The notes below the pieces were generated by a model. That model was given only the letters and a program-made list of their open reading frames with translations. It ran no database searches and was not told the origin of the DNA. Of a stretch of DNA of 64,000 bases, positions 23,621 to 35,235 are shown in pieces. The translations under genes and the position numbers were made by a program. Every line of letters begins with the position of its first letter. Positions within the stretch are counted from its first letter, which is position 1. This stretch comes from Dipylidium caninum (Eukaryota > Platyhelminthes > Cestoda > Cyclophyllidea > Dipylidiidae), in NCBI GenBank assembly GCA_017562135.1, contig QEYB01000936.1:434001-498000 (forward strand). Direction: 5' to 3'.

Positions 23621-24133
23621 ATGGGTGACCTTCAGGCTTCATTTTTAGCTTTTTGTGATTTCACTAAAAAGGGGTCAACAACATGCAATGATAAAACATT
23701 GAAAAAGATATGCACCGATTGCAAGTTGTATTCCAAGGATATGGATCAAAATAGAGTGGATATTCAATTCCGTAAGCACATTGGAAATGCAAAAAAGGAT
23801 GTGGACTTTAATGGTTTTGTCAGTTTCATCGAAGGCCAGCTCTCAGAAGCCTATGCTAGCGCGCACAAAATCAGTCGGGAGGAAGCTATTAAACAAATCA
23901 AGGAGAAGATTGCAAATGGCAATCCCAACCTGAATAAGGTTACTGCTGTTGACAAATCAGGCGCTGTAGATCGTCTCACCGATGTAGCAAACTATACTGG
24001 TGCCCACAAGGAGCGTTTCGATACAGAAACTGGGAAGGGAAAGGGCATTGCCGGAAGGGAGGATAGAGCTGACAACACAGGATATGTGCAAGGCTACAAA
24101 CATAAGGGGACTTACGATGCCTCTCACCAGTGA
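23621..24133 (+). CDS. TPPP: Tubulin polymerization promoting protein (TPPP/p25-alpha family)
   Basis: A single uninterrupted frame of 170 aa starting at ATG 23621. An EF-hand-like p25-alpha domain occupies the first 100 or so residues (SFLAFCDF, KICTDCKLY, RVDIQFRKH, VDFNGFVSFIEG). The C-terminal part has the family signature YTGAHKERFDTETGKGKGIAGRED followed by TGYVQGYKHKGTYDASHQ. That resembles the CORE region through which TPPP binds and bundles microtubules. The disordered N-terminal tail of vertebrate TPPP1 is absent, as in TPPP3-like and invertebrate short forms. The protein is cytosolic and stabilises microtubules, for example in tegument, cilia or neurons of flatworms (inference). 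It has no introns, unlike most neighbours. The start at 23621 fits the family start; the upstream ATG at 23501 is an alternative. Confidence 0.95.
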   Translation: MGDLQASFLAFCDFTKKGSTTCNDKTLKKICTDCKLYSKDMDQNRVDIQFRKHIGNAKKDVDFNGFVSFIEGQLSEAYASAHKISREEAIKQIKEKIANGNPNLNKVTAVDKSGAVDRLTDVANYTGAHKERFDTETGKGKGIAGREDRADNTGYVQGYKHKGTYDASHQ

Positions 24134-25519
24134 TTATTTTCCTTCCAATTGTATACTATTTTGCAATCCATTCTTCTTTCCAAAAAAACAATTATTTTGA
24201 AGGTTCTAATGTCACTTTTACTGGTACAATGAACTTTGGAGTGTGCACTGTAGTCATGTCAAATAATCGCTTCATTCAGAAAAGGGCTCGGAGTCAAGCT
24301 CTCAGCAACTTTTTGACAGGTATTACCGTAGATTAACAAAACAGACATCCATTATGTCCACCAATTATCCTGCCCTCAAAGTTAATCTTCAGTTAATCAG
24401 TTTAACACGCAACTAAAATCAACAGTACACACGTGCAATGGCCGATTCGGTAAAAAAAGGTCAGGTAACAACCTAATGCACGTAACATGAGCTTAGTCAT
24501 TGTCCTTTTGACCCCTAAACCGCTCCGTGCTTCCCCCTACCTGGTACCACCAAATCAAGGTCGAATCAACAGTCACAACCACGTGGGAAGGCACTTTAAC
24601 ATCAAAAAACCAGTAAGGCCAAACAGCAGTCGAAAACACGTACATTAAAACACCTTTATTGAATATAAAAATCAAAGCGATTTGTTTAGTATCCATTGAG
24701 CAATTTCAGTTAATTGATCAAAAAGAATGATTAATATGGAAAATGCAAAGGTGCGGTCGTCTAATGTATCGTCTGCCCACTGCTAAACCGTCTAATCGAA
24801 CAGGCAAGACAACACGACGACAGAAATGAATAAAATCAAACCGCTGTTTAGTAGTAGTGGTAGTAATAAAATGCTAATAAGACGCATAGAAAAGTATCAA
24901 ATGTGAGAAAAAACACGAAAAATTTGCGTAGACAGGAAGAAATGGGAATGAGTTAGGAAAGGGGACAGGGGGTATGGACCAGGGCGGATGAGAATGTACG
25001 CGGAAAATAATGGAGAAGGTGTCTACACTCTCTCCTCCATATGACAAAGAAAAAATGCACATATCCATCATTCCTTCTCCCGCTTCCTCTGTTCTTCATC
25101 ATATTCATCCTTTCTTCGACTTCCTTTTCTTCAACACAGAAATAATGGAAACCATAAATCAAAAAATCAATCAATGATATGAAGGAATGGACAGACAAGC
25201 GTGTAAACGCTGAAACGAACAAGACAGTTTGGGAATTTCGAGCTGAGGCAGAGCGCTGCGAATTGACACGTCGAAGATATAAAATCAATTAAGACAACTG
25301 CAGAACAAGGTGGGGGATCGGGGGAAGGGAGGAAAAGAAAAAAGACGATCTATCTTGGTGACAATGACGCAAGTGAGGATGATTGTGACATTACGAATAT
25401 GGACAGCAAAGTGTTGGACATACACATAAATGCGAGTTTAGTGCAGCGTAAAATAATATAAAGTATACTAGTAGTAAGGAAAATCAACGAAAACCACTAT
25501 CTAATTCAAATGAATGCGT
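24134..25519. other. Convergent 3' flanks of TPPP and the RRM-dehydratase gene
   Basis: AT-rich DNA with short open frames only. Minus-strand frames of 111 and 67 codons at 24.5-25.3 kb have no family features. It probably holds the 3' UTRs of both genes. Confidence 0.45.
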
Positions 25520-28292
25520 TCACATTGGCGGCGAAGCCAGCTCATCGGTACCATTCTCCAACTTGCTGTTGTCTAAATTACTTTCAGCCGATGACGAAGC
25601 AGCACCCGAGTCCATTGCAGCATCATCACCATCGTTGTCCAAATTTGCTAGCACAGATTCAGCCGAGAAGAATGGTTGACCATGCGGAAAACCATAAGAC
25701 CTCGGCCCGTTGGAAACTTGGTTCAGCTTCACAGTTTTTTCCAGTTCAATCAGGTGTTGAAGTGAGATATTACGACCACCAGAAATGATAATACAGATTC
25801 TCGCAACCCGAGGAATTACACCTTCATTTTGCAACTTTGCAATTGATCCATTGTAGACGGCAGCCAAAGCAACACCAGAAGCGGGATCCAAAAGGATACC
25901 GTGATCGTTGAGAAATCGTCTCACCGAATCGACTGCGTCTGTGTCGGTACAAGTCATGATTGTAATGGGGTGACATTGACACATATTTACTGCCCTCATC
26001 AACGGGGACGAAACGGAGAGCGTAGAAACGGCTGTCGGAGTAGAAACAGGCATTGAGTGCTGATGGCGCAGATTACCCACGGCTCTTCCGAGACGTTCAC
26101 TACTCTCCAGCTCCATAGCTACAATATGAGTAGACACCCAGCCACGATTCCACAGACTTTGAATAATCCCACTCAGAAGAGCTCCGCCGCCAACAGGAAC
26201 GACAATCGTGTCCGGTTGAACGTTCATTTCTTCGACGATGCTCTCGTAGCCGCACCACAGATCGGTAGTCTCGTAAGGATGAACCAGTTTCACGGGAATC
26301 GGATCACCGACAGCGTTAAAAGGCTGATTTGATTCACTAACAATCTGCTCTGCTTTATGAACGGCGTCAGAAAAAGTGCTTCCGTATGTCACAAATTTGG
26401 CAAGGGGAGCCTCAACGGATAGGCGTGCTTTCGTGAAGGTGTCAGACTCGGGTGTGACTACGGTACAGGCGATATTGTGGCTTTGTGCAACAACGGCAGC
26501 GGCAACACCAGCGTTACCAGTAGTGGGACAAACGATATGTTGAGCACCTTGAGAAACAAGCTAAAAACGATGAATAATGATAAATTCATTATAAATAGGT
26601 TGCCTTCGTAATAATACAAAACACGGTTTACCCTTCTAATAATAAAATCCATAGCTCGAAGGGCGACAGATCCAGAAGGCTGAAGATTTTCCAGCTTCAA
26701 TTCAATAACACCATGGCCACCAGTTTGAGAGAGTACATATGATAGCTGAGGACTATTAATCGTGGGTGTAACTATTGCTAATCTACGACACAAAGTGGCA
26801 TCTATCTGACGCGAACTTCTGTACAGATCCATGACCGAAGAAGTTGCGATATTTGACCAGATACTTGACTCATTCTTTGCCAAACCGAGGGAGGGCCGAT
26901 CCAAAATGCTGTTTCCTTCTAGTTTATTAGACAAATTGTCAATGAAATTACGTCCTTGTGTAGTCGATGTTGTTCCTTCAAAAATTTCCGAGAAATCGGA
27001 GTTTTCGGTAAGAGAGAGAATACCGCCGACTGGAAAAAAAAACAACAAATATCAAAATGACGTTGAAATAAAAAGACACACCTCTTCCTCTTGTGTTGCG
27101 GTTGTGAGACGTTAAAGGTATTGAATTTTCATTCGATTCATTTGGATTAAAAAGTCGAAGTGGTTGTACTCTCTGAACACCCGAAGAAATCCCAAGAGAG
27201 GATATCTTATCAGACAGAGCATTGGAGAGCTGGGGAATTGGGCGTGAGTGGGCTCCTCCGGAACCAAAACCTAAGAGGTGTTACGATTAGAAATACCCAT
27301 ACCTTGACGTGAGTTTAGAATCATCATCGCACAAGTCTCCCTGGTAACGGGACCAGCAATATGTGCGCGAACAGTTGTAGAACTATCACTAATGTTACAA
27401 CCGTGAAGACGGCTTACAGCTGCGTCACAACTAGATACATAAAAATGAGGAATTTAAAACGAAACATACTTTTGTTTCTCTTCAAAAATGACAGAAACAG
27501 TCTTCAATCTTGGCTGTGAGCTGACACCGAAAACACCATCAGTCACATTGGATGTGATATCAGCCACAATAGAACTAACACTAGGCGGCAACCTTTGCAA
27601 GTCAGCTGCAGTTAAAACTCGCATTGAAAGAACGTTGCCAAAAAAAGAAAAGATGTTCTACGCAATTGGAAATAAATACAAAAAAAACCCTACCAGAAGA
27701 TCAGCTTCACTGATCTCTATCGGCAAGCCAAAAACGTACAGCTCCCAACCGATGATATTTTCGTTAGTACTTTCGGGTGAAACGTCGTTACTACGACCAG
27801 TTCCATACTTACGGCCACCGGAACAGGCAAAAGCGACTCGAAGGCGTTTACCTTCTGTTTCAAAGCCGTGATAAGTCGATATTGCCAACTGAGCATGTTG
27901 GGGATTCATATAATCAACGAAACCATAACAAAGACTGGCACCGGTATTCTATATACTCCATATTTTACGTCAATCAGACTTACCTTGTCCCTTATCAGTT
28001 TGCATTGGCGTATAGGGCCCAATCTTTCAAAAAGACGCTGTAAGTCGACTTGATCAAAGCTTTGAGGTAGGTAATTTATTATGAGATTGGTTCTCGAGCG
28101 GTCTTCCATCATCATATTGAGGTTCGACGAGGAGTTCACCACATTTTGCTGTAGACACAGAGGTCTCAAAGGCTGGCTTAGTTCTTGGCTGGCGTTAAAT
28201 GGTGGGTCTGTTGAGCCGAAAATCGACGAGCCTTCGTTTTGGGGCGCAAACAACCCGTTTAGTGGATTCGGGGTAAATCCGCTCGGGAGCAT
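25520..28292 (-). CDS. Predicted fusion: two ELAV-type RRMs + serine/threonine dehydratase-like PLP fold (catalytic lysine absent)
   Basis: Seven exons join in perfect phase: 27984..28292, 27694..27948, 27470..27657, 27303..27430, 27082..27270, 26632..27029, 25520..26560; 835 aa. RRM1 (about 68-148) has RNP2 LIINYL and RNP1 LCYGFVDY, closest to ELAV/Hu proteins. RRM2 (about 172-279) keeps RNP2 LYVFGL, but its RNP1 region (VSVIFEE) is degenerate and follows a roughly 30-aa insert. A Ser/Asn-rich linker (280-435) leads into a fold-type II PLP domain (about 438-765) like L-serine dehydratase/threonine deaminase: IELKLENLQPSGS, TTGNAG (502-507), the phosphate loop VGGGALL (612-618) and SGGRNIS (749-755). 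At the lysine of PSGSFK the sequence reads PSGSVAL, so the Schiff-base lysine is Ala479 (codon 26662..26664). The domain is therefore probably not a dehydratase. One exon spans linker and dehydratase start, arguing against two genes. The tail is Ser/Asp-rich. Confidence 0.82.
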
Positions 28293-29385
28293 GACACAAA
28301 GAGCGAATCACGTTGGGGTGAAAATTCGAAAAATGACGACGTTCAAAAACTTATCTCTGAACATTTAAACAAAATTCTAATAAAACTTAGAATTTGGGCT
28401 CATTAGACTTTGGTCGGCAACTTATACATTCTCTATTACTTTACTTATTTAAATGATTACGGTGTTTATATGTGTGCATGCTTTATTTGTATTTACCTTA
28501 CGTTATGATCACTTTTGGACGAGGACCCGAGCTTCTTGTGCTTATTTAACAAATCTACAGTTTTGAAATTATACATCACATTTTTTTTATTTTTTGACAC
28601 ACAACATACCATTAGATAATATTTAAGATATTACAATAGTGTATTTCTATTAGTCAGTCCTGTGATTTTTATCAGAAAGCTTATTCACTGTAGTGTGTCC
28701 ATCACTTTTGCGTAGTTTCTTCGACACACTAATAATGCGTTTAGAAAACTAATCTATCTTTTTCTATATACTACTATTTTTGAAGTCATTTCCGTCCATT
28801 TACCTACGCGTTCCCATCATCCACAAAAAAAGAAGTCTTATAAGGTGAGCCTTCACGTCGGTATTCTCCGCCAGTATAATGAATATGAGTAGTGCCACGC
28901 TCAAGGATAAAAATAAAGGAGGAAAAAGGGCAAATATTGGGGTAATATAACGTTGTAATGTCAAGGGTTCGCATACTATGTTCATTAATGGAGGTGGCCC
29001 CTAACGAAGGCGTAGATACACCATCCTTCTCACGACTCTAACCCCATTCTCCCTAGATTTCATGACTCTCCGTAGGCCTTTTGGATTGATTGTTCCGTGG
29101 CCTTCAGATACGGCGACCTCTCATCTGTCGATCGCTCAAACACTGAGCCCGGTCCGCTACCTAAGGCCAACAAAATACCACGTAAGGTAGGCTTATACGC
29201 CCGTGCACGTCATGTCTAAAAATTCATGCCAAATGCACACAAACGTATTCAAACAAAACCTACTCGCGAACACAAGTTCCACACTATAGTAAACGAAACG
29301 AAACTTGGAAATTGGGGTGTGTAAAACGAGCAGGCAGTAGGGCAAGACAAGGTCTCGAATGGGAGTTTGGAGATTTTAATATTAC
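28293..29385. other. Upstream region of the RRM-dehydratase gene
   Basis: AT-rich to about 28.98 kb, then a GC-richer patch at about 29000..29170 with no coding signature. It should hold the promoter of the fusion gene and possibly the 3' exon or UTR of the PDZ gene. No motif was recognised. Confidence 0.4.
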
Positions 29386-31303
29386 CTCCTGATTGATTTG
29401 CGTAATCTGGTACTGAAAACGGAGGCGGGTTAAGGTCACGAGGTGGTACATGGTAAATTTCATTGACAATTGTATCAGTAAGAAATGGAGATAGGATAAG
29501 AAGTCATCGGTGATATTTGAGGACGATGTAGAGGTGCAAATTAAATGTATAAATAGGCGGGCAGGTAGTTGATATAGATTGTTGTAAACAAGGTGGAAAA
29601 GTGTCGAGGAAAAGAGTGTGTGATTAACTTGGAGGTGTAGATTAATAAAGAGAGTTGCCTAATGGACAGATACCGCATGGATTGACTGTAAATCCTGAAT
29701 GAATATGCTGAAGGATCATTTAAGTGTTGATTGAATAGACGATTTCAACTGTGGTTTGGTATGGAATGGGCTGAAGAGCGATTTAATGAACCAATTACCG
29801 GGGTAAAGAATGTGAGAGCCTTTGGACAAATAGATAAATATTGGATAATTTGATGGATCTACCCAAAATGGTAGATAAATGCATTATGGGATGCAAAGAT
29901 AATTAAACTAGGTAAACTGCATGCAACCTGATAATAATAACAGAATGAGATGCGGGCGGCAAGACACACCTCCCATTTCCGATTGCGGTAGTTGTTGTTC
30001 GAGAATTTTATAAGATTTTGGCTGGACGTTCTTAAAAGTGGGGCCACCATGACGCCACAAATGCTCCTCGACAATTTCGGAGCGATCCTCTGGCGAAATT
30101 GGTGAGGTGGCTGCTGGTGCCTGCTCGGCTGCCATCATTTTCATACTCATGTTATAGTTTGCCACATTGAAGGCTCGCCTATGATCATGGGGAGAGAGAC
30201 AAGATTCTACTCAATTGAACAGAAAAGGAGAGGGTGAAAGGGCACACAATGATTATTAAGGAATTATATCTCATAAGACAGGAAGATTATGGAATACTAC
30301 TTGAGAACGGTGAAATCGAGATCACTTCCTGCCCGAAGGAGTTCTGCCTTCACTTGGCTATGTGACATGCCAGAGAGAGGAGTTTTGCAGATCTTCACAA
30401 TCACATCTCCAGGTTCGAGGCCAACACGGTGAGCGATTCCGTTTCGTGTTATCTAAGCCATAAAATTTAACTCACTTTTTATTACCAAACACCGATACTA
30501 CTGAAATCCAAGTGGTGGGAGAAAAGAGGAGGCACGCCGTCAAAATATCTACATCTTCATTACCCCCATTTTTTCTGGCGCCAAAATTGACGGGTCCACG
30601 CAAGTCTAATGGTGTTCCAACTATATGGAAATTGTTAGCCTTTACTTGGCATAAACTTTGACTCCTTCAAAGGGACTAAAATGTGAGAGAGTGTCGACTA
30701 TGTTTCCGACGCAGTAGAAGTTCCCATTGTACGTCTTGGATTATTAATTACTCGTGGTAAGGAGATGAAAGAGGGAAGAAATTTCCCTCCCTCTATCATG
30801 TCAGCATTTAATTTGAATGATTTCCACTTAGATTTAATCATTTTGGGCAATTATTACTCTGTAGGCGAAATGTCGGAGAGGCGGCGGTGCGCGGGGGCAG
30901 GCAATGTGAAAAAGGGAGGGGAGAAACCTAATACTCGCGATTTGTGACAATTATACATTTAAAAAGCGTATTTTTACCCACATATCCTCATCTTAGCATT
31001 TTGTGCATTTAAACTTAGGACATTTAACCGATATTTCGTTACATTCATATCGTTAATCGATTAGATCGATAAAATCGAGGTCACGCCTACATCAAAAACC
31101 AATTTATTTTTGCGTTGAAGTGTAGTGGAAAAATCATTTGGAAAAAACCAAATTGGTGTAAAAGTATAGTACGCAATGTTATTGTGTCTAACCTTGTGCA
31201 CAAATACAGGGAGTCCCTGGTCAGCACCGCCTTGAAGTACAAAACCCCACGACTTATCTGAGGTGGGTCGTCGAAGTTGATATACTACGGGCTCAGTTGA
31301 CAT
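29386..31303 (-). CDS. PDZ protein of the PDLIM/Zasp (ALP-Enigma) type, 3' end unresolved
   Basis: Exons 31193..31303 (ATG at 31303), 30301..30452 and 29970..30178 join in phase, with a plausible 27-nt micro-exon at 29386..29412. The first two encode one PDZ domain: YQLRRPTSDKSWGFVLQGGADQGLPVFVHK (the carboxylate-binding loop is WGFVLQGG), then ITRNGIAHRVGLEPGDVIVKI...MSHSQVKAELLRAG...FTVLK. The third exon begins RAFNVANYNMSMKMM, resembling the Zasp-motif region that follows the PDZ in muscle Z-disc proteins. It ends with a polar segment containing RSEIVEEHLWRHGGPTFKNVQP. Family members anchor alpha-actinin at Z-discs or dense bodies. No LIM domain cysteines were found downstream in the window, so this may be a short PDZ-only isoform, or later exons were missed. 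Confidence 0.75.
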
Positions 31304-34069
31304 AATTCCTTAGTGAAGCCACGAACTAAAATTTTCCTTATCCAGGCAAAGGCAAGAGAAGGCAAAGCGTAGCAGGATAAGGTCAATGCTTCCACTAAAA
31401 TTGCCACCACGACCAATGGCTCCCGGCCAATGGGAGGGGGATAGCCCCGTGCACGCGTTACGCCATTGGTTATGGCGACAGGTTGCAACTTCCCTATTGG
31501 CTAACGTTGCACGTACAAGCGGCATGCTACAAAACAATCGATTATTCCCTCTGAGTGGACTTCTATTCGTGTGTGTGCGTGTGTGTGTGTGAGAGAGGAA
31601 GGATTTTGTTATAGCATTTTGTCCGGACGTATTAATTGCCAAATTACAGACAAGGAGTCAACTTGTATATACGTGGTATCACAATTTTGTCTAGAATAAG
31701 AAGGAAATGGAGGCATTCGGTTAAATTAATTGACGCAAAATAACCCACATCTTGGAAAGAAATTCTCTATTTTGCAGAAGGTCTCTGAGGAATTGGAGAA
31801 AAAAAAGAGGAAGTAATGACGAGAAGACGTCGTGGAGTGTGACTAAACTGTTCTAACATCTTCGGTTATTTTTTTCCCCAATCGTCACGTACTTAGGGTT
31901 AATGCACAACATGAACAAGTAATGATATGGATTAATTTATTGTAGGTTTATTCAACATTACATATAATTGTTATAGTGGAAAAATGTGTAAAACCTTTCT
32001 TTATTCTCTTCTTCAGTAACCTTGTGCATTCAACACCCTTGAAGACCTCAATTAGATCAACAAATTTTTGCCACGATTGGAGATGGTTTTTTTTCCACCG
32101 ACACATATTACAAAGACCATTTACTTATTATAGCCGGGTTATGAATAGACAGCCAGGCCCTGAGAGGTAACTTCATTAATCATGGGCATCGGTTTCTTGT
32201 GTTACCAGGTTGGTGAAGTGCCATGTGACTGAGTAAAAAGAAGCAGTAGCTACGAGAGGACGTCACTCTCAGTGAAAAGGTGAAACCCTCGGTCACTCAA
32301 TAGGACAAAATGCCAACACCGGTGATTGTCAAACACGCATTGTTCACGGTATAAGTGTGAGCTCTCCACCTCCCTTTCTTCTTTTAGTTGCTCTCGGTCA
32401 AGCACCCTCCTACCAGCGATGTTGGAAATGATCTTATCTTTAGTGTTTTTTTATTATATTGTAAATCATTCGAGGCGAGTGAAATGGTTTGATGGAAGTA
32501 GGCGGTCTTATAAAGCTAGAAAGAAAAGAGGTTAAATGGCAGTGGAAGTGTGTCAGGCAGACGCTTAACTTATGCCTGACAAATGACCTCCGTACTAATT
32601 GGAATATCTTTTTCTATGCATAGAATTGGATGACATAAAAATATCTAACTGAAAAACAAAATGAACATGTATAGAGGCCGTTTTTCGCCTATTATTTTTA
32701 AGGTCAACTTGCCATGTGAAAATCTCATCATCTAACTTTCAATTCGCATTCAATGCCATGTGTATAAAGTAATACCTGCCTCGACCACACATTCATTCAT
32801 TCACATCCATCGTGTAACTTTACCGTCTTCTAACTACAAGGGAATAGGGTAAAAGAAACAAACACAGAATCTGATGAAGCTGAAAAATTGGCTTTAGACC
32901 CCATAGTGGCTCCGTTGACCCCAGTAGGGGAAATGCCAATTGGACACTCATAAACTTGTGCCCTTGCTTTTAAATCTCAGTTAATTTACCATCGAAATGT
33001 TAATGAAATACCATTCTAGAGGTGCTGATTCCCTTTAAGTACATAAATCCAAGGATACGAAAACGGTTTGTTAGGGAATGAAGCGAATAATTAGAGATTA
33101 AAACACGTGCTATCTACTGGACGACCAATTAGGGAATCTTACTTTACCCGTGGACATGCAGAATCTTAGAAAATTCTATTATTAAATGCTGAGGGAGAGG
33201 GGGAGCGGGGCTCATCTCTTTTGCAGTGGATTGTTTAACATAAATTTTGCCCACCAGTTAAGGGCGTGTTTGACTCATCATGGCTTTGCAAAATAAAGCA
33301 ATTTTTTTGGTAAAAAGGTCGATGTTACGTTAACTTCAGAAGGGGAGGAAATGTCACATGCTGCAAGTCCGAGACCTTAGAATATTAATTCATCTGAATT
33401 AAGTTGTTTTGCGCTTAAAAATCTAAATGTGCACCGTGGGCATAGAATGAGCGAATGTTAATGGAATAAACTCTTCTCACAGTCAAATTATCGCAAATCA
33501 ATAAATCGAGGTGTGACCCAAACATCACTTAGGTCGTTGCGTTGCCATAGTCGCGGTCCTTTTCGTTGGTTATTTAAAAAGGTTGACCTAACTTAATTCA
33601 ATTTAATTACCAAAAACGTATTTTTCTCCAGAATGGTTTAAGTTAACGTTGTTAAGTATGTCCAAGCAATATTTTCAGACCATTTAAGTTAACTTGGTTT
33701 GCGGAAAATTCCTCTTAATCTTAAAATCTAGCTACGCTTAAATAAAACAATTTTCATTTAGAACTTCAACTTTTTGACAAAGTCCCCTGAAGCTGTACTT
33801 TCGTTCACTCTCATCTATTTGACATGTTAAAATACTAGCCTTGTTGTCATTGTCACAACCTCTAACAAGAGGAATTCACTCTTACTTTAACACGAAAAAA
33901 CCCCCTTTCCTTCATAAAATCGATAGAGGCTCATATTGATTTTAAGAATATATTTAAAAAGAAGTGTTTTGCAGGGCGAATGTTATATTTAGAGGATTTC
34001 CGGGATTACTTAAGTTTGATTTTAAACTGATTTTAATGCTAACTACTAGCTTCAACTTTCACCTTAAAG
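31304..34069. other. Large divergent intergenic region
   Basis: It separates the PDZ gene (minus) from TPGS2 (plus). It contains the dinucleotide tract at 31569..31596 and an 8-bp inverted repeat (GTCAGGCA ... TGCCTGAC) near 32552..32580. The remainder is AT-rich sequence. The missing 5' exon or exons of TPGS2 probably lie in its right part, but none could be fixed. Confidence 0.4.
31569..31596. repeat. (GT)n-(GA)n microsatellite
   Basis: Alternating GT units, interrupted once by GC, followed by a short GA run. A simple-sequence repeat upstream of the PDZ gene. Confidence 0.8.
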
Positions 34070-35235
34070 GAAATAAATGCCGAAGTCGGCCATGAGATGG
34101 GCGTCGAAGAAGTCGCCGAATGGGAGAAAAGGAATCAAATTGACATGCCTCCCGATTTGAAGAATTTCTACATATCTTCAAACGGATTGCATGTAGCATG
34201 GACTGGCACCAAGGGAGGTCGTTTCCTTTCTCTTTCCCTTCTTACGCTTAATGTTTCATTCTTGCCTTTTATAGTAATCTTCCCCGTAACTGGGATAGTA
34301 ATTTGTTACACGCATTTCCTCTAGATTTTGGCATGTTCACCGAGCTGTTCTTCTGACCCATTCTATGTGTGAGTGGCGCCCTTCATGCCCCTTTAGACCA
34401 TGTCAGTCGAAAAATATCAGTAATGCCATGTAATTACGTGTATTCATCAATAAAAATGAGCTTCATCTCTCTACAACTTTCGTTCAATTCCTAGTATTAA
34501 AAGAATCTCTTGTGTTCTATTAACGATGCCCCAAGAATGGATGGAATTTTATGCACAAGCAGATGAATGAATGGACGGAGGAATTAAATTCATAATTCAT
34601 AAGCAAATGAGTGGTAGGGCCAATTAATGTATTCGAAAATAGTAGTTCAAATAGATCAAAACATTTGGGAACAACCTGGATGAAGTCACATCTCGTTTGT
34701 CTACTCGTCTACTTCTGTCTGCCCATCTACTTTGAAAATCTTCTATCACTCCAATGTCTAATGTTACTTATTTTGTCTACCAATTGCAGAAATAAGTGTA
34801 TCCGGAGGAATCAAAATAGTTTCATTGGAAAATCTTGTTAAATTTCAACCACGCTGTGAAAGTGTCATGAATACTGACCCACTAATTGACTTCGCAGACG
34901 ATTTCCCCTACCTGGACAAGTCGACAAATTTCTACATCATCGAGCGAGGTATTAATTCGTCCTACGTCCTCCTCTCGCCCGGGTCCGGCGTCTATTATTT
35001 GAACAGGTCCATGGAATTGGCATTCCTATGTGATGGATTTACAGAATACATACGTCTTGCGATGTTGCATTATATGCTTGGTGGCTGGCAGAGCTTCCTT
35101 CTCGGCAAGGAGGAATCCATCCCGTATGAACACGTAAATACTTACTTTATTATTCATATTTATATGCAAATTCAGATGTTGTGCATGAAGGGCCTGCCTC
35201 ACCTGTTTATACTTTATGGCAATGAGATTATTTGA
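34070..35235 (+). CDS. TPGS2: Tubulin polyglutamylase complex subunit 2 (TPGS2), 5' end unresolved
   Basis: Three exons: 34070..34217, 34790..35133 and 35176..35235 (the last could also be read through, because the 42-nt intron is a multiple of three and open). Exon 1 gives EWEKRNQIDMPPDLKNFYISSNGLHVAWTG, matching the most conserved part of human TPGS2 (MPEDVKNFYLMTNGFHMTWS), an SMI1/KNR4-type fold. Exon 2 covers the rest: FYIIERG, a strand pair with VLLSPGSGVYYLNRSMELAFL, and LCDGFTEYIRLAMLHYMLGGWQ, parallel to FLTDTFTAYYRLLITHLGLPQWQ. The subunit belongs to the TTLL1 polyglutamylase complex that modifies tubulin of cilia and neurons. The first exon starts after an acceptor AG at 34068..34069, so an upstream coding exon is expected. 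The C-terminus is shorter than the human Ser/Gly-rich tail. Confidence 0.82.
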
